Source of the DNA: Taibaiella chishuiensis
GTDB taxonomy: Bacteria; Bacteroidota; Bacteroidia; Chitinophagales; Chitinophagaceae
NCBI RefSeq assembly: GCF_003014535.1
Contig: NZ_PYGD01000011.1
Location: 124,001 to 188,000 of the forward strand
Direction of reading: 5' to 3'
Length of the DNA: 64,000 bases
Part shown: in pieces, positions 54,265-63,463 of the stretch
Layout: every line of letters begins with the position of its first letter
Position numbering within the stretch: the stretch's first letter is position 1
Program-made: the position numbers and the translations under genes
The notes under the pieces: generated by a model
Database searches by the model: none
Told to the model about the DNA's origin: nothing
What the model saw: only the letters and a program-made list of their open reading frames with translations

Positions 54265-54572
54265 AAAACAGAACGGGGAAGCATTGAGAAAACGCAAAGA
54301 GCATCAGGTACCGGTATAGCAAGCTCCCTTCAGGCTTCAGGAAAGCATACCAGCTCATGCGCTATCTTCCCGGGCAAGTAAAAAAAAATTCCGGGGCATA
54401 CAACCTACCCGTCCCGGTCATCTCCCGTATCGAAACGCTGAACCCATCCGATAGCCTTAAGACCAGGATAGCCCCCAATAAGCCCGCACAGCATAACCCA
54501 TAGCGATGCAGGAACACATGCCCATCGCATGAGAAGCACCTGCCGCAACAGGTACAAGGTAACGGAACCGCA
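54265..54572. other. Intergenic region between convergent genes
   Basis: 308 bp between the DUF4419 pseudogene and the convergent kelch-like gene. No gene or clear terminator hairpin is seen. Confidence 0.6.
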
Positions 54573-56720
54573 TCAGGGCAATAAAGCCAGGTCGCCTTTC
54601 AGCACATGTTCGTCGCTGCGATCCTGTTCTACATACCGGATATAATAAAAGTAAGTGCCCACATCGCAAGGCTTCCCGTTAAAGGTACCATCCCAGCCCT
54701 TCGAGGCATGACTGGCATTGAAAATACGCTGCCCGTACCGGTTGTAGATATCGAATGCAATGAGTTTGAAGTTCCCCCCCTCTATACGAAACACATCATT
54801 GAGTCCATCGCCATTGGGCGAAAAGGCGTTAGGTACAAATACTACAGGATCGCCGGTAAGCTCCAGGCAATGGCTTACCGAGTCCTGGTCGCCGCATTTA
54901 TTGGTAGCCACCAAGGTGAGGCAATGTTTGCCTGCCGTGGCAAAACGATGTACCAGGTCTTCAGAAGTAGCAAGCAACCGCCCGGCTTCGTACCATTTAT
55001 AACTTACCGCATGGGCAGACTGGTTGATAAAATTAACGGGCGTGTTGAGGTAAGTCTTAAGCGGGTTGATTGCAAAAGCCGCGCGGGGCGGCGGTGGCAG
55101 GGTTAGGGTAACGGTAATGGAGTCATAACCCATACAGGGATTATCCGGCAGGGTAACTACAGCATGACTCCTGGCAATGCCACCGTAAAAAACGATATAA
55201 CCCGCAGCATTGTCTATACGACTCCCGGCAGCCGGGCTTACCCTTACCTGCGCCCCTGCGGGTATAGCCATCAGCGCACTGTCGCCGGCACAAAGCTCGG
55301 TGACGGCAGGCGGCTCCAGGCGCCCCACGGAGGTAAGCCCCGAACGGATACAAGCGGAATCGGGTGTAAACTTCCAGAGATCATTGAGCGGTGTACTGGC
55401 CGGCACATTGGGGTTAGGAAGGGCATCGGGCACCAAACCACCGAACAGGTATACATTGCCCGCCTTATCGGTCCAGAGGGCAGCCCTGCTGCGGCCCCGG
55501 GGCAAATTACCCGGAGCGGGCACACCTTTTATGCCGTAGTGGTAAGGGATGGGTGTACCGGTACTAAACCCCTTGACCTTGATCCAGCTTTGTTTATCGG
55601 CGTTAATGAGCCAGAGATCGTTGCATAAATTATTTTGAAGCGGTACCTGGGAGCCAATGCCACCGCCAAATCCCCAATAGGTACGGGCGCAGCCTGTAGG
55701 TCCTTTGGTTACAGAAAACCAGTTGCGGGCCCGCATACGCAGCACGGTATCGGCCGTACAATAGGTGCCATCCGTGCCCCCGCCGATACCCGGACCGGCA
55801 TTGCCATCCAGCCAGGTCCAAAGCCTGGTAGCGATATCGTATTGCCACAGGTCGTTGAACGGAGCATTGTAAGTGCTCCCCGAAAACAGGAATAACCGCT
55901 GTTGTCCGTCGCTCCAACCGGCGGCGGCAACACGGGTGGGCGGCATATTTGCAGCACTGGCAACTCCTTTTACGCCATAATTACCCGTGCCATTCAAGCC
56001 TTGCTCCCCCGCTTCCCATATCCAATTATTGGAGGCCTTGTTATAGCGCCACAGGTCATTCTTCAGCGAAAGATAACCCACAGAAGCCCCGCCTCCAAAC
56101 AGCCAGAAATCATTACCCATCACCCAATCGCTATAGTCGCCGGTGCCGGCTTTAGAACCCGGCGTATTGGCGGCGTTTGCTACATGCAGGGTTCCGTATA
56201 CAGCCGGTGGTTCCCCGGTGATACCCGGTGTAACGCCCGGGTAACCTTTCATCCAGGTCCACTCGTCGGTGGCCACCTGGTAGCGCCATAGCGCATCGAG
56301 GCTAAACCCCGAACTATTGGTACCGCCAAAAAGCCAGAAGTCGCCGTCGGCATCGGTCCAGCATATAGGTGTATGAAGCGCCGGCGGATAGTTCAGGGGA
56401 GAAGGCAGCCCCTGTATGCCGTACACGCCGTTGCTACCCGAAGCATGTACATAGGTCCATACATTAGCCACGGGATCGTATCGCCACAGCCCGTTATAGG
56501 CCATACACCAGAAGTTGCCCTGCAGATCGGTCCAGTGGCCATAACCGGAAAAGTAAGGTGCATTATTAGCAGGATCCGGCACGCCAATGGCGCCATAGTT
56601 CCCGTAATTATACAAAGTAGAATCGCCTTTCAACCAAACCCACTGACCGCTCTGCGCCCAAAGGGGCAGGCGGAGCAGGCATAACAACACAAGCACTTTC
56701 AGCCGGATATTTATGTTCAT
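54573..56720 (-). CDS. Kelch-type secreted protein with PKD and gliding-motility (T9SS type B) C-terminus
   Basis: 715 residues. Signal peptide ~1-22 (MNINIRLKVLVLLCLLRLPL). Residues 25-450 are kelch-like propeller repeats with recurring DFWLFGG, DLWRY and W-x-W motifs, each about 60 residues. A linker with Cys pairs (SACIRSGL, ELCAGDSALM) and a PKD domain (FINQSAHAVSYKWYEAGRLL, KHCLTLVATNKCG) follow. The end is the CHU_C/gliding-motility-associated domain: VPNAFSPNGDGLNDVF, YNRYGQRIF, GTYFYYIRY, typical of T9SS type B cargo. A surface or secreted binding protein is likely; no catalytic galactose-oxidase residues could be assigned. Confidence 0.87.
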   Translation of the reverse strand: MNINIRLKVLVLLCLLRLPLWAQSGQWVWLKGDSTLYNYGNYGAIGVPDPANNAPYFSGYGHWTDLQGNFWCMAYNGLWRYDPVANVWTYVHASGSNGVYGIQGLPSPLNYPPALHTPICWTDADGDFWLFGGTNSSGFSLDALWRYQVATDEWTWMKGYPGVTPGITGEPPAVYGTLHVANAANTPGSKAGTGDYSDWVMGNDFWLFGGGASVGYLSLKNDLWRYNKASNNWIWEAGEQGLNGTGNYGVKGVASAANMPPTRVAAAGWSDGQQRLFLFSGSTYNAPFNDLWQYDIATRLWTWLDGNAGPGIGGGTDGTYCTADTVLRMRARNWFSVTKGPTGCARTYWGFGGGIGSQVPLQNNLCNDLWLINADKQSWIKVKGFSTGTPIPYHYGIKGVPAPGNLPRGRSRAALWTDKAGNVYLFGGLVPDALPNPNVPASTPLNDLWKFTPDSACIRSGLTSVGRLEPPAVTELCAGDSALMAIPAGAQVRVSPAAGSRIDNAAGYIVFYGGIARSHAVVTLPDNPCMGYDSITVTLTLPPPPRAAFAINPLKTYLNTPVNFINQSAHAVSYKWYEAGRLLATSEDLVHRFATAGKHCLTLVATNKCGDQDSVSHCLELTGDPVVFVPNAFSPNGDGLNDVFRIEGGNFKLIAFDIYNRYGQRIFNASHASKGWDGTFNGKPCDVGTYFYYIRYVEQDRSDEHVLKGDLALLP

Positions 56721-56772
56721 GTTTCTTGAATACGTTACGAAAAATCAGGAGCAACAACAGCGGGCGCCTTCC

Positions 56773-57492
56773 TTAAGGTGCAACCGCTGCAGGCTGCGGG
56801 ATCAGTTCACCCAGTACCTGCCCGTCCCGGTCTATGCGATACCATTTGCCCTGGCGCAGCACTTCGGCCTTACCACCATGAAAAGGCCGGGCATCGTCGA
56901 ATGCCGTTGCTATTGCGGCTTTGCCCCCGCTATCCACAAAGCGGCACCGGCCGTCGGTCTCCCATACCAGGGCAAGCCCTTCGCTAAACCCGGTAGCCTG
57001 GCGATAGCGGGGCGCGATCACTTCGCAGAGCGTCGTATCGATAAAGCCGTACAGGTTATCTTTTTTAACCAATGCCCTGCCTGCTGCAAAAGCATATACG
57101 GCTTCGTACACGGGCTGTATTACCCAGGATCCCGACTCATCGATAAACCCATAACGGTCGGCAAGTTTTACCGCGGCATAGCCACCGGTAAAAGGCTGGG
57201 CATCGCGGTAGATCAAGGGTACCTGCACCTGCCCCCCGGCATTGAGATACCCCCTGCGCCCGTTTTGCACCACGATCGCATAACCATTACTGAATTCACT
57301 ACCGGCATCGTATTGCGCCGCCACGGTCACATGACCCTGTGCATCCCGGTAACCCACCTTTGCGTTTTCGTAAAAACGCTGCAGCGGCGGAGCCTGGCCC
57401 AGGACAAAATGAGCAGGCATACTTACTGCGATGATGAGTATGATTTTTTTTAGCGATTTGTGGAGCCAGCGTCCGGCGAAGTATTGATGCAT
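56773..57492 (-). CDS. Secreted WG-repeat protein
   Basis: 239 residues from the ATG at 57492 (MHQYFAGRWLHKSLKK), giving a signal peptide that ends near FVLGQ; the longer frame to 57567 is not supported. At least five WG/KWG repeats are visible (GRRGYLNAGGQVQVPLIY, DRYGFIDESGSWVIQPVY, NLYGFIDTTLCEVIAPRY, CRFVDSGGKAAIATAF, GKWYRIDRDGQVL), each about 40-45 residues. WG-repeat proteins are beta-rich and of unknown function, often at the cell surface. It starts upstream of, and is transcribed into, the kelch-type gene on the same strand (52 bp gap), so the two may be co-expressed. Confidence 0.85.
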   Translation of the reverse strand: MHQYFAGRWLHKSLKKIILIIAVSMPAHFVLGQAPPLQRFYENAKVGYRDAQGHVTVAAQYDAGSEFSNGYAIVVQNGRRGYLNAGGQVQVPLIYRDAQPFTGGYAAVKLADRYGFIDESGSWVIQPVYEAVYAFAAGRALVKKDNLYGFIDTTLCEVIAPRYRQATGFSEGLALVWETDGRCRFVDSGGKAAIATAFDDARPFHGGKAEVLRQGKWYRIDRDGQVLGELIPQPAAVAP

Positions 57493-57712
57493 ATCGGGCG
57501 ATAAAGTATCGGGAATAATAATTATAGGTCTGCCTGGTCTTTTACCGCTTGCAGCGCAATACGGCAAAGACCATTAAAGAATAGACGCAGCTTCGCCCTG
57601 TTTTATTAGCCAGCACTACTTTTTTTTAAAAATTTGAAAGCGCCGCCTCCCCGTATAATTTAGTTGGCAATCGTTTTTCTACATCATAGAGATTTCTCCT
57701 AATTTTGAGGAT

Positions 57713-58291
57713 ATGAGCACCGGATTGGACACTTACCTGCGTATGCATACCGGCCTGGACGACGACACGATCGCCCGGATCAGGGAATCTGCCCGCCCCC
57801 GAACCCTCCGGCGCAACGAGCTGTTGCTGCAACAGGGACAGGTTTGCCGGTATAAAACATTTGTACAACAAGGTCTCCTGCGCACCTTTGGCACCGATGA
57901 GGCAGGCGTGGAGCATATCCTGCAGTTTGCACCCGAACTGCACTGGACGCTCGATGCTGAAAGTTACGACCGGCAGGAACCTGCCCGCTTCAGCATATCC
58001 GCGGTAGAACCCAGCGAACTATTCCTCTGGACCAAAACAGACTTCGATCGCCTGCTGACCGATATACCCGTGCTGGCCAAATTTTCTCAACAATTAGTAT
58101 CGCGCAACATACACAACAGCCGGCATCGCCTGTTCTCCGCACTGAGCGCCACGCCCGAAGAGAAGTACAACGAATTTGTAAACACCAGCCCCGACTTGCT
58201 GGCCAGGCTGCCCCTGCATATGATCGCTTCTTACCTGGGCATTTCCCTCAAAACCCTTACGCGCATCCGTCATGCGCAATGGCACCGTTAA
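57713..58291 (+). CDS. Crp/Fnr family transcriptional regulator
   Basis: 192 residues. N-terminal cyclic-nucleotide-binding-type beta-roll (LRRNELLLQQGQVCRYKTFVQQGLLRTF) and long dimerisation helix. The C-terminal region (PEEKYNEFVNTSPDLLARLPLHMIASYLGISLKTLTRIR) is the winged HTH typical of Bacteroidota Crp-like proteins. No Cys cluster for an Fe-S centre, so not a classical FNR. It is followed 69 bp later by an SDR reductase gene, its probable target. A TAATTTTG box at 57700 is too close to the ATG to be its -7 element unless the mRNA is leaderless. Confidence 0.87.
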   Translation: MSTGLDTYLRMHTGLDDDTIARIRESARPRTLRRNELLLQQGQVCRYKTFVQQGLLRTFGTDEAGVEHILQFAPELHWTLDAESYDRQEPARFSISAVEPSELFLWTKTDFDRLLTDIPVLAKFSQQLVSRNIHNSRHRLFSALSATPEEKYNEFVNTSPDLLARLPLHMIASYLGISLKTLTRIRHAQWHR

Positions 58292-58360
58292 ACAGATTAT
58301 GGTCAAATGACCACCTTTCTCCGCCGCCCCCGGTGCAATTTTGCTATTCTAAATCAATCC

Positions 58361-59254
58361 ATGCATATGCAAGTATTCGTTACCGGGGCCTCTGGCTTTG
58401 TAGGCTCCGCCATTGTACAACAATTGCTGCAGCAGGGGCATGGGGTACTGGGCCTGGCCCGTACGGCCGAAGCCGCCGAAAAACTCAGACAAGCAGGCGC
58501 TACAGCGCACGAGGGCGATCTTAATGACCTTAATCGTTTAAAAACCGGCGCCGCACAATGTGATGCGGTGATCCACACGGCATTTAACCACGACTTCAGC
58601 CGTTTTAAAGCCAGTTGCGAAGAAGACCGCCAGGTAATACTTGCGCTGGGCGAGGCACTGGCGGGCAGCAACCGGCCACTGATCGTAACCTCGGGTATCG
58701 GCCTGCTGCACCAGGACCGCCTGGTTACCGAAGCAGACCGCCCCGCAAGCGCCGAAACCACACCCCGCGCGGCCTCTGAAGAAGCCGTACATAACCTGGT
58801 CGCACAAGGCGGCAATGCCTATATCCTGCGCCTGCCGCCAACCGTGCACGATAAGGGCGATCATGGCTTTATACCTATGGTGATCCAGATGGCGCGTACC
58901 CATGGCGTTTCGGCCTATATCGGCGAGGGCAGCAACCGCTGGCCCGCCGTGCACCGGCAGGATGCGGCACAGATGTACCGGCTTATCCTGGAGCAACAAC
59001 CGGAACAACGCGTGTTTCATGCGGTAGCCGAAGAAGGTATCCCTTTCCGGCAGATTGCTACGGCTATCGGCAAAGGCCTGCAATTACCCGTGACCGGTAA
59101 AGACGAAGCCGGCGCAGAAGCCCATTTCGGTTGGTTCAAACATTTTGCCGCGATAGACTGTGCCGCATCCAGTGCGCAAAGCCGTGCAACCCTCGGCTGG
59201 ACGCCGCAGTACCCGGGCTTAATGGCCGACCTGGTACCGGGCATTTATTTTTAA
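58361..59254 (+). CDS. SDR family oxidoreductase / NAD-dependent epimerase
   Basis: About 297 residues from ATG 58361 or 58367; an upstream ATG at 58307 adds a poorly conserved 18-residue leader. Rossmann start MQVFVTGASGFVGSAI, QLLQQGHGVLGLAR, VIHTAFNHD, and late segments LPPTVHDKGDHGFIPMVI and WPAVHRQDAAQMYRL. This is the extended/atypical SDR subgroup (3-beta-HSD/NAD epimerase-like) common next to Crp or TetR regulators in this phylum. The substrate is unknown. Confidence 0.83.
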   Translation: MHMQVFVTGASGFVGSAIVQQLLQQGHGVLGLARTAEAAEKLRQAGATAHEGDLNDLNRLKTGAAQCDAVIHTAFNHDFSRFKASCEEDRQVILALGEALAGSNRPLIVTSGIGLLHQDRLVTEADRPASAETTPRAASEEAVHNLVAQGGNAYILRLPPTVHDKGDHGFIPMVIQMARTHGVSAYIGEGSNRWPAVHRQDAAQMYRLILEQQPEQRVFHAVAEEGIPFRQIATAIGKGLQLPVTGKDEAGAEAHFGWFKHFAAIDCAASSAQSRATLGWTPQYPGLMADLVPGIYF

Positions 59255-59274
59255 ATCCGGCAGGCATAAAAAAA

Positions 59275-59304
59275 AACAGGCCGGAGTACTAACTCCGGCC
59301 TGTT
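59275..59304 (-). terminator. Terminator of the flavin monooxygenase gene
   Basis: 13-bp perfect stem AACAGGCCGGAGT/ACTCCGGCCTGTT with loop ACTA, followed on the minus strand by a long T-run. It lies between the converging SDR and monooxygenase genes and may serve both. Confidence 0.9.
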
Positions 59305-59321
59305 GCATCCTACGATTATAC

Positions 59322-60482
59322 TCAGGCCTGTCCCGGCAGGTCGTTAAACAGGTTGAGCATATGTTGTGCAGCGCCTGCCGAATGCAGGGCTTCGGTCTGC
59401 TCCAGGGTAAGTGTAGCCGTTTCGGCTATGCGTTGCCGCATACTATTTTCATAAGCGCTTATAGCAGCGCCGGTATCGGTGTAACGTTCATCGCAAAGAC
59501 ATTCGCTGAGCTCCAGCGCATCCAGCATGGCCATATTTACACCTTCGCCGGCATAAGGCGGCATTACATGGGCTGCGTCGCCCAGCATGGTCAGGTCGGC
59601 TTGGGCGGTCCAGGTCTGATCGGGCGGCATACAGTACTGCGGCCGCGGCATCAGGGGAGTTTCCGCATTAACGATCAGCTCCTGCCATAAAGGATCCCAG
59701 TCTTTAAACTCATCGCGAAACCAGGCCAGTACCTGGTCCTTGTCTGCGAAATCGATACCGCTATCCTTTACCCAGTCCGCATCCGTTCTGCAACCGGTAT
59801 AGAAGGCCAGGCTGCCGTCGCCCTTCGTGCTTACGATCAGGCTACGTACACCATCGAGAGCAAACACCTTACCGCCGTTCAGCAATTGGTCGATATACGG
59901 CAGGGCTGTTGCCACATGATAGACCGCGCCTTCGACTACGGTAATACCGGAGTAAAAAGGTTTTGCCTCCGTGATCAGGGGACGGATACGGGAGTTGGCG
60001 CCATCGGCCGCCACCACGAGATCGGCGGTTGCAGTGCTGCCGTTGCGGAATTGAAGCAACCATCGGCCATCGGCCTTTTCCAGGCTGCTCAGCTGGCTGT
60101 CCCATACCACGGTACCGGGCTGCAGCGATTCCAGCAGTATTTTTCTCAGTGGCCCGCGGTCTATTTCGGGACGAAAAGCGCCGGTAGCCTCGCTGCCCTG
60201 CTCATCCATAAGGATATGCGCATGCTGATCCACGATGCGCATCTTATCTGCCCCCGGCCGGTAATTGGCCTTAAAGGCATCCATCAGGCCGGCATGCTCC
60301 AGGGCTTTCAGGCCCGACTCTTCATGAAGATCCAGGGTAGCGCCCTGCACCCGCACATCTTTATGAAGGTCGCGTTCGTAAACCCGGACGGAGGCGCCCT
60401 CTTGTTGCAGGAGCCGTGCCAGGGTGAGGCCCCCGGGGCCGCCGCCAACTATAGCGATCTGTTTATTGCTGATCGTATGCAT
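59322..60482 (-). CDS. FAD-dependent monooxygenase, TetX-like
   Basis: 386 residues, class A flavoprotein monooxygenase. GGGPGGLTLARLLQQEG (FAD dinucleotide fold, residue ~13), YERDLHKDVRVQGATLDLH, the DG motif AADGANSRIR and the second FAD motif GDAAHVMPPYAGEGVNMAMLDAL (about 305) are visible. The pattern RVQGATLDLHEESG closely follows the corresponding stretch of TetX tetracycline monooxygenases, but many positions differ and the substrate is open. TetX-type enzymes hydroxylate tetracyclines and related planar compounds. It is downstream of a TetR regulator gene (29-bp gap), so it is probably induced by its substrate. Confidence 0.85.
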   Translation of the reverse strand: MHTISNKQIAIVGGGPGGLTLARLLQQEGASVRVYERDLHKDVRVQGATLDLHEESGLKALEHAGLMDAFKANYRPGADKMRIVDQHAHILMDEQGSEATGAFRPEIDRGPLRKILLESLQPGTVVWDSQLSSLEKADGRWLLQFRNGSTATADLVVAADGANSRIRPLITEAKPFYSGITVVEGAVYHVATALPYIDQLLNGGKVFALDGVRSLIVSTKGDGSLAFYTGCRTDADWVKDSGIDFADKDQVLAWFRDEFKDWDPLWQELIVNAETPLMPRPQYCMPPDQTWTAQADLTMLGDAAHVMPPYAGEGVNMAMLDALELSECLCDERYTDTGAAISAYENSMRQRIAETATLTLEQTEALHSAGAAQHMLNLFNDLPGQA

Positions 60483-60511
60483 GGTACTTTATTTTTACAG
60501 GATAAAAAAAA

Positions 60512-61114
60512 TCAGGATTGCAGGCCTTTAATAACGGTATCGCAACAGGCCATTAATTGCTGCTCGGTAATGATCTGCCGGCCCCGCTCGCGGTGTTCGA
60601 AATACTCGTGGACCAGGTCCAATAAGGGCGCAAAAAGCAAAGCCCGGTAAACCTTTTGCGGGTATTCCGCAATAATCCCCTCTTTAGCCTTTTGGCTCAG
60701 AAAGCGGTGTACCGTTCCGAAAGAACTGCCCTCCTTTATATTCCGTTCGCGGAATGCTTTATTGAGCAGGGGGGAAGACTTACCATATTCCATCAATACA
60801 AAAGCATGCCGGTTCTTTTTAAAATAGCTGAAGGTATTCGCCCAAATTTTCCGGATGCCTTCCGGGAACGCCATATCTTCCGAAAAGCCCTCCAGTGCCG
60901 CCTTTTCATAAGCACCCAATACGACATCGATAAACAGTTTAACCAGGAGATCTTCCTTGTTTTCATACTTGATGTAAATAGTACGGGGCGATATATTCGC
61001 CGCTTTGGCCAGCTGTTGCATGCTCAGGTTTTCGAGCCCCTGTTCGGCTATGATTTGCAGGGCAATGCTGCGTATCGCCTCTTCCTTTTCCGTGTTTTTA
61101 GGCCGCATCGGCAT
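60512..61114 (-). CDS. TetR/AcrR family repressor
   Basis: 200 residues. The N-terminal HTH is typical (AIRSIALQIIAEQGLENLSMQQLAKAANISPRTIYIKYENKEDLLVKLF), followed by an all-helical ligand-binding domain. It starts 39 bp from a perfect palindrome (61153-61174) and precedes the TetX-like gene in the same orientation, which suggests a self-repressing two-gene operon induced by a small ligand. Confidence 0.9.
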   Translation of the reverse strand: MPMRPKNTEKEEAIRSIALQIIAEQGLENLSMQQLAKAANISPRTIYIKYENKEDLLVKLFIDVVLGAYEKAALEGFSEDMAFPEGIRKIWANTFSYFKKNRHAFVLMEYGKSSPLLNKAFRERNIKEGSSFGTVHRFLSQKAKEGIIAEYPQKVYRALLFAPLLDLVHEYFEHRERGRQIITEQQLMACCDTVIKGLQS

Positions 61115-61152
61115 GTCGCATTTTGGAGATAAAGACTATTTGATTACAAAAG

Positions 61153-61174
61153 TAAGTAAATGTTCATTTACTTA
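61153..61174. promoter_or_regulatory. TetR operator palindrome
   Basis: Perfect 10-bp arms TAAGTAAATG and CATTTACTTA with a 2-bp TT spacer, 39 bp upstream of the TetR start codon. Size and symmetry fit a TetR-dimer operator. Confidence 0.8.
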
Positions 61175-61224
61175 TTAATTTATTTTTCGGCAGGCGTATT
61201 TTTAACATTCCCCAAAAAGAAAAG

Positions 61225-61253
61225 CCCTGTCGCAATACAATGCTGCGACAGGG
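61225..61253 (-). terminator. Terminator of the HxlR gene
   Basis: 10-bp stem CCCTGTCGCA/TGCGACAGGG with a 9-nt loop, followed on the minus strand by CTTTTCTTTTTGG. 26 bp after the HxlR stop. Confidence 0.85.
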
Positions 61254-61278
61254 GGATATGATTTTACACAGGGAAAAC

Positions 61279-61653
61279 TCAGGACTGCATGGCGGCCCGC
61301 TGCTGTTTATGCTTTTTAAGCAGGTATTTTTTATGCTGTTCTCCCCAGACCCTCAGTGCGCCGATAATTTCTTTCAGCGAATCGCTGTAAGGCGTCAGCT
61401 CATAGGAGATCTGCACCGGCACGGCATCATAGACCTTGCGCTCCACGAACTCGTTCAGCTCCAGGTCGCGCAGTTCCTTGGATAATACCTTGGGCGTGAT
61501 GCCTTCTATAGCCCGTTCGATCTCTTTAAAACGTTTGGGTCCGTCGGATAAGACAACGATGACCAGGAGCTTCCATTTCCCGTTCAATACATACAATGCG
61601 TCGCGCACGGCATTGACACTGTTATTACATTCTTCCCTGCTGGTAGCACACAT
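61279..61653 (-). CDS. HxlR family regulator (YodB-like)
   Basis: 124 residues, a single winged-HTH domain: NGKWKLLVIVVLSDGPKRFKEIERAIEGITPKVLSKELRDLELNEFVERKVY. The N-terminus carries two Cys (MCATSREEC); in YodB/QorR-type members an N-terminal Cys senses quinones and diamide. It is divergent from an azoreductase gene (113 bp) with an inverted repeat between, the same arrangement as redox-sensing HxlR repressors and their azoreductase targets. Confidence 0.9.
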   Translation of the reverse strand: MCATSREECNNSVNAVRDALYVLNGKWKLLVIVVLSDGPKRFKEIERAIEGITPKVLSKELRDLELNEFVERKVYDAVPVQISYELTPYSDSLKEIIGALRVWGEQHKKYLLKKHKQQRAAMQS

Positions 61654-61700
61654 AAGCGATTCATTTTAGGAGGCGGTATCCCGAAGGATACCGCTATACA

Positions 61701-61720
61701 AAAGTATACTGCTATACTTT
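61701..61720. promoter_or_regulatory. HxlR operator candidate
   Basis: Perfect inverted repeat AAAGTATA-CTGC-TATACTTT in the 113-bp divergent region between the HxlR and azoreductase genes, extended by TACAA/TTGTA-like flanks with one extra A. A binding site here could control both genes. Confidence 0.75.
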
Positions 61721-61765
61721 GTAAAGCTACTGAAAATAATTTTGCCGGATAAAAATGTAAAAAAC

Positions 61766-62362
61766 ATGAACATACTTCATCTGGTATCCAGTCCCAGGGG
61801 CGAAGCCTCTGCCAGCATACAACTGGGTAATGCCATTGTACAGCAACTACAGGCCCGGTACCCCGGCGGCACCCTGGTTACCCGCGACCTCGCCACGGCC
61901 CCCTTTCCCCACCTTGAAGAACAGCACCTTGCTTCCTTTTTTACCCCACCGGAGGCCCGCAACGAAGCGCAGGCCGCCGCTGCCAGTCCTTCGGAACAGG
62001 CCATTGCCGAACTGCAACAGGCCGATGCTATTGTGATCGGTGTACCCATGTATAACTTTAACCTGCCCTCTACCCTGAAGGCCTGGATCGACCATGTAGT
62101 ACGCGCAGGACTGACCTTCAGCTACAGCGAAGCAGGCCCGTCAGGTTTGCTGCAACACAAGAAAGTATACCTTGCCCTGGCGAGCGGCGGCATATACAGC
62201 GAGGGACCGATGAAAACGGTCGATTTTTCGGAGCCCTACCTGCGCCATATGCTCAGCTTTATCGGCCTCAGCGATATTACCACCTATCGCGCAGAAGGCC
62301 TGGCCTTGCCCGACCGGAAAGATACCGCCCTGGAAAAAGCCATACAGGCCATAGCTGTATAA
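61766..62362 (+). CDS. azoR: FMN-dependent NADH-azoreductase
   Basis: 198 residues from the ATG at 61766; a TTG 24 bp upstream would lengthen it by eight residues. Flavodoxin-like fold: LHLVSSPRGEASASIQLG (FMN phosphate loop), IVIGVPMYNFNLPSTLKAWIDHVVRAGLTF and ALASGGIYSEGP. AzoR enzymes reduce azo dyes and quinones by two electrons using NADH. Divergent to the HxlR regulator, which probably induces it under quinone stress. Confidence 0.93.
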   Translation: MNILHLVSSPRGEASASIQLGNAIVQQLQARYPGGTLVTRDLATAPFPHLEEQHLASFFTPPEARNEAQAAAASPSEQAIAELQQADAIVIGVPMYNFNLPSTLKAWIDHVVRAGLTFSYSEAGPSGLLQHKKVYLALASGGIYSEGPMKTVDFSEPYLRHMLSFIGLSDITTYRAEGLALPDRKDTALEKAIQAIAV

Positions 62363-62471
62363 AGCCGGGTAATAATACGTTAAGACGGGAGCGCCAACTG
62401 CGTCCCTGTCTTATCCTTTACTGCTTTTACCTAATTTCGCGGTCATAACACCCGGGCTAAGCCCTTTAAGC

Positions 62472-63347
62472 ATGATATACCGGCACAACAACCCGAATAC
62501 AGGCGCCGAATGCAATATGATCGTGGAAGAACCCGGCTTCGACCGTACATTTTACGGCCGCGACCGGCACAACAAACTGCTGACGATAGCCTGGAACCCG
62601 GGCCCTGCCAGCACTGTAACCATCGATGGCGTCAACTATGTATTCCCTGCCCAGAGCCTGCTCTGCCTTATGGTCAACGAATCCTTCCGGTTTGAAGATG
62701 CGGCCGCAATTATTGCCTGGCAGTTTAACCGCGAGTTCTATTGCATCGTGGATCATGACAAGGAAGTGAGCTGTGCGGGTTTCCTGTTCTATAGCTCGGC
62801 GCAACGTTTATTTATTGCCCTGGACGATACCGGGGAACGCAAAATGCGGATACTGTCGGAAGTATTCCGCGAAGAATTTGAAACGGAAGACAAGATCCAG
62901 GGCGAAATGCTACAGGCTCTGCTCAAAAGACTGATCATTATGGCTACCCGCCTGGCGCGGCTGCAATACACCGACCAGCAAACTCTTACCGACGATAAGC
63001 TGGATACGATCCGGAAATACAATATGCTCGTCGAACATCATTACCGCAACGAGCACCAGGTGGCCTTTTACGCCGGCCAACTGCATAAGTCGCCCAAAAC
63101 GCTGTCCAATCTTTTTGCCCTGTATAACCACAGTTCGCCACTGGCCGTGATCCAGGATCGGATCCAGCTCGAAGCCCGCCGCCTGCTTACCTATACGGAC
63201 AAGTCGGCTAAAGAGATCGCATATGAACTGGGGTTCGAGGATGCCACACACTTCAGTAAATTTTTCAAAAAAGGCGCCGGCCAGTCGCCCACCGACTTCC
63301 GCAAAGGGAGTGTAAGCCCGGCGCAGCTCCCTGCAAACCTGCAATAA
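62472..63347 (+). CDS. AraC family transcriptional regulator
   Basis: 291 residues. N-terminal cupin-like sensor domain (about 1-140). C-terminal HTH pair: HQVAFYAGQLHKSPKTLSNLFALY and SAKEIAYELGFEDATHFSKFFKKGAGQSPTDFRK. It is followed 116 bp later on the same strand by the AhpD-like gene, the likely target. Confidence 0.9.
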   Translation: MIYRHNNPNTGAECNMIVEEPGFDRTFYGRDRHNKLLTIAWNPGPASTVTIDGVNYVFPAQSLLCLMVNESFRFEDAAAIIAWQFNREFYCIVDHDKEVSCAGFLFYSSAQRLFIALDDTGERKMRILSEVFREEFETEDKIQGEMLQALLKRLIIMATRLARLQYTDQQTLTDDKLDTIRKYNMLVEHHYRNEHQVAFYAGQLHKSPKTLSNLFALYNHSSPLAVIQDRIQLEARRLLTYTDKSAKEIAYELGFEDATHFSKFFKKGAGQSPTDFRKGSVSPAQLPANLQ

Positions 63348-63463
63348 ACCCCGGAACGGGAAAAATAGACTATTCCCCGGGAAGTCCTGCCATTGTTCCG
63401 GCGACCCGCCGGTATGACCTTTGTGTTATCAAAATCATCCGAAAAATCACAAAAATTAAAACA

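Noticed and set aside
57700-57707. TAATTTTG as -7 box of the Crp/Fnr gene
   Set aside because: It ends five bases before the ATG, which leaves no room for a leader unless the mRNA is leaderless.
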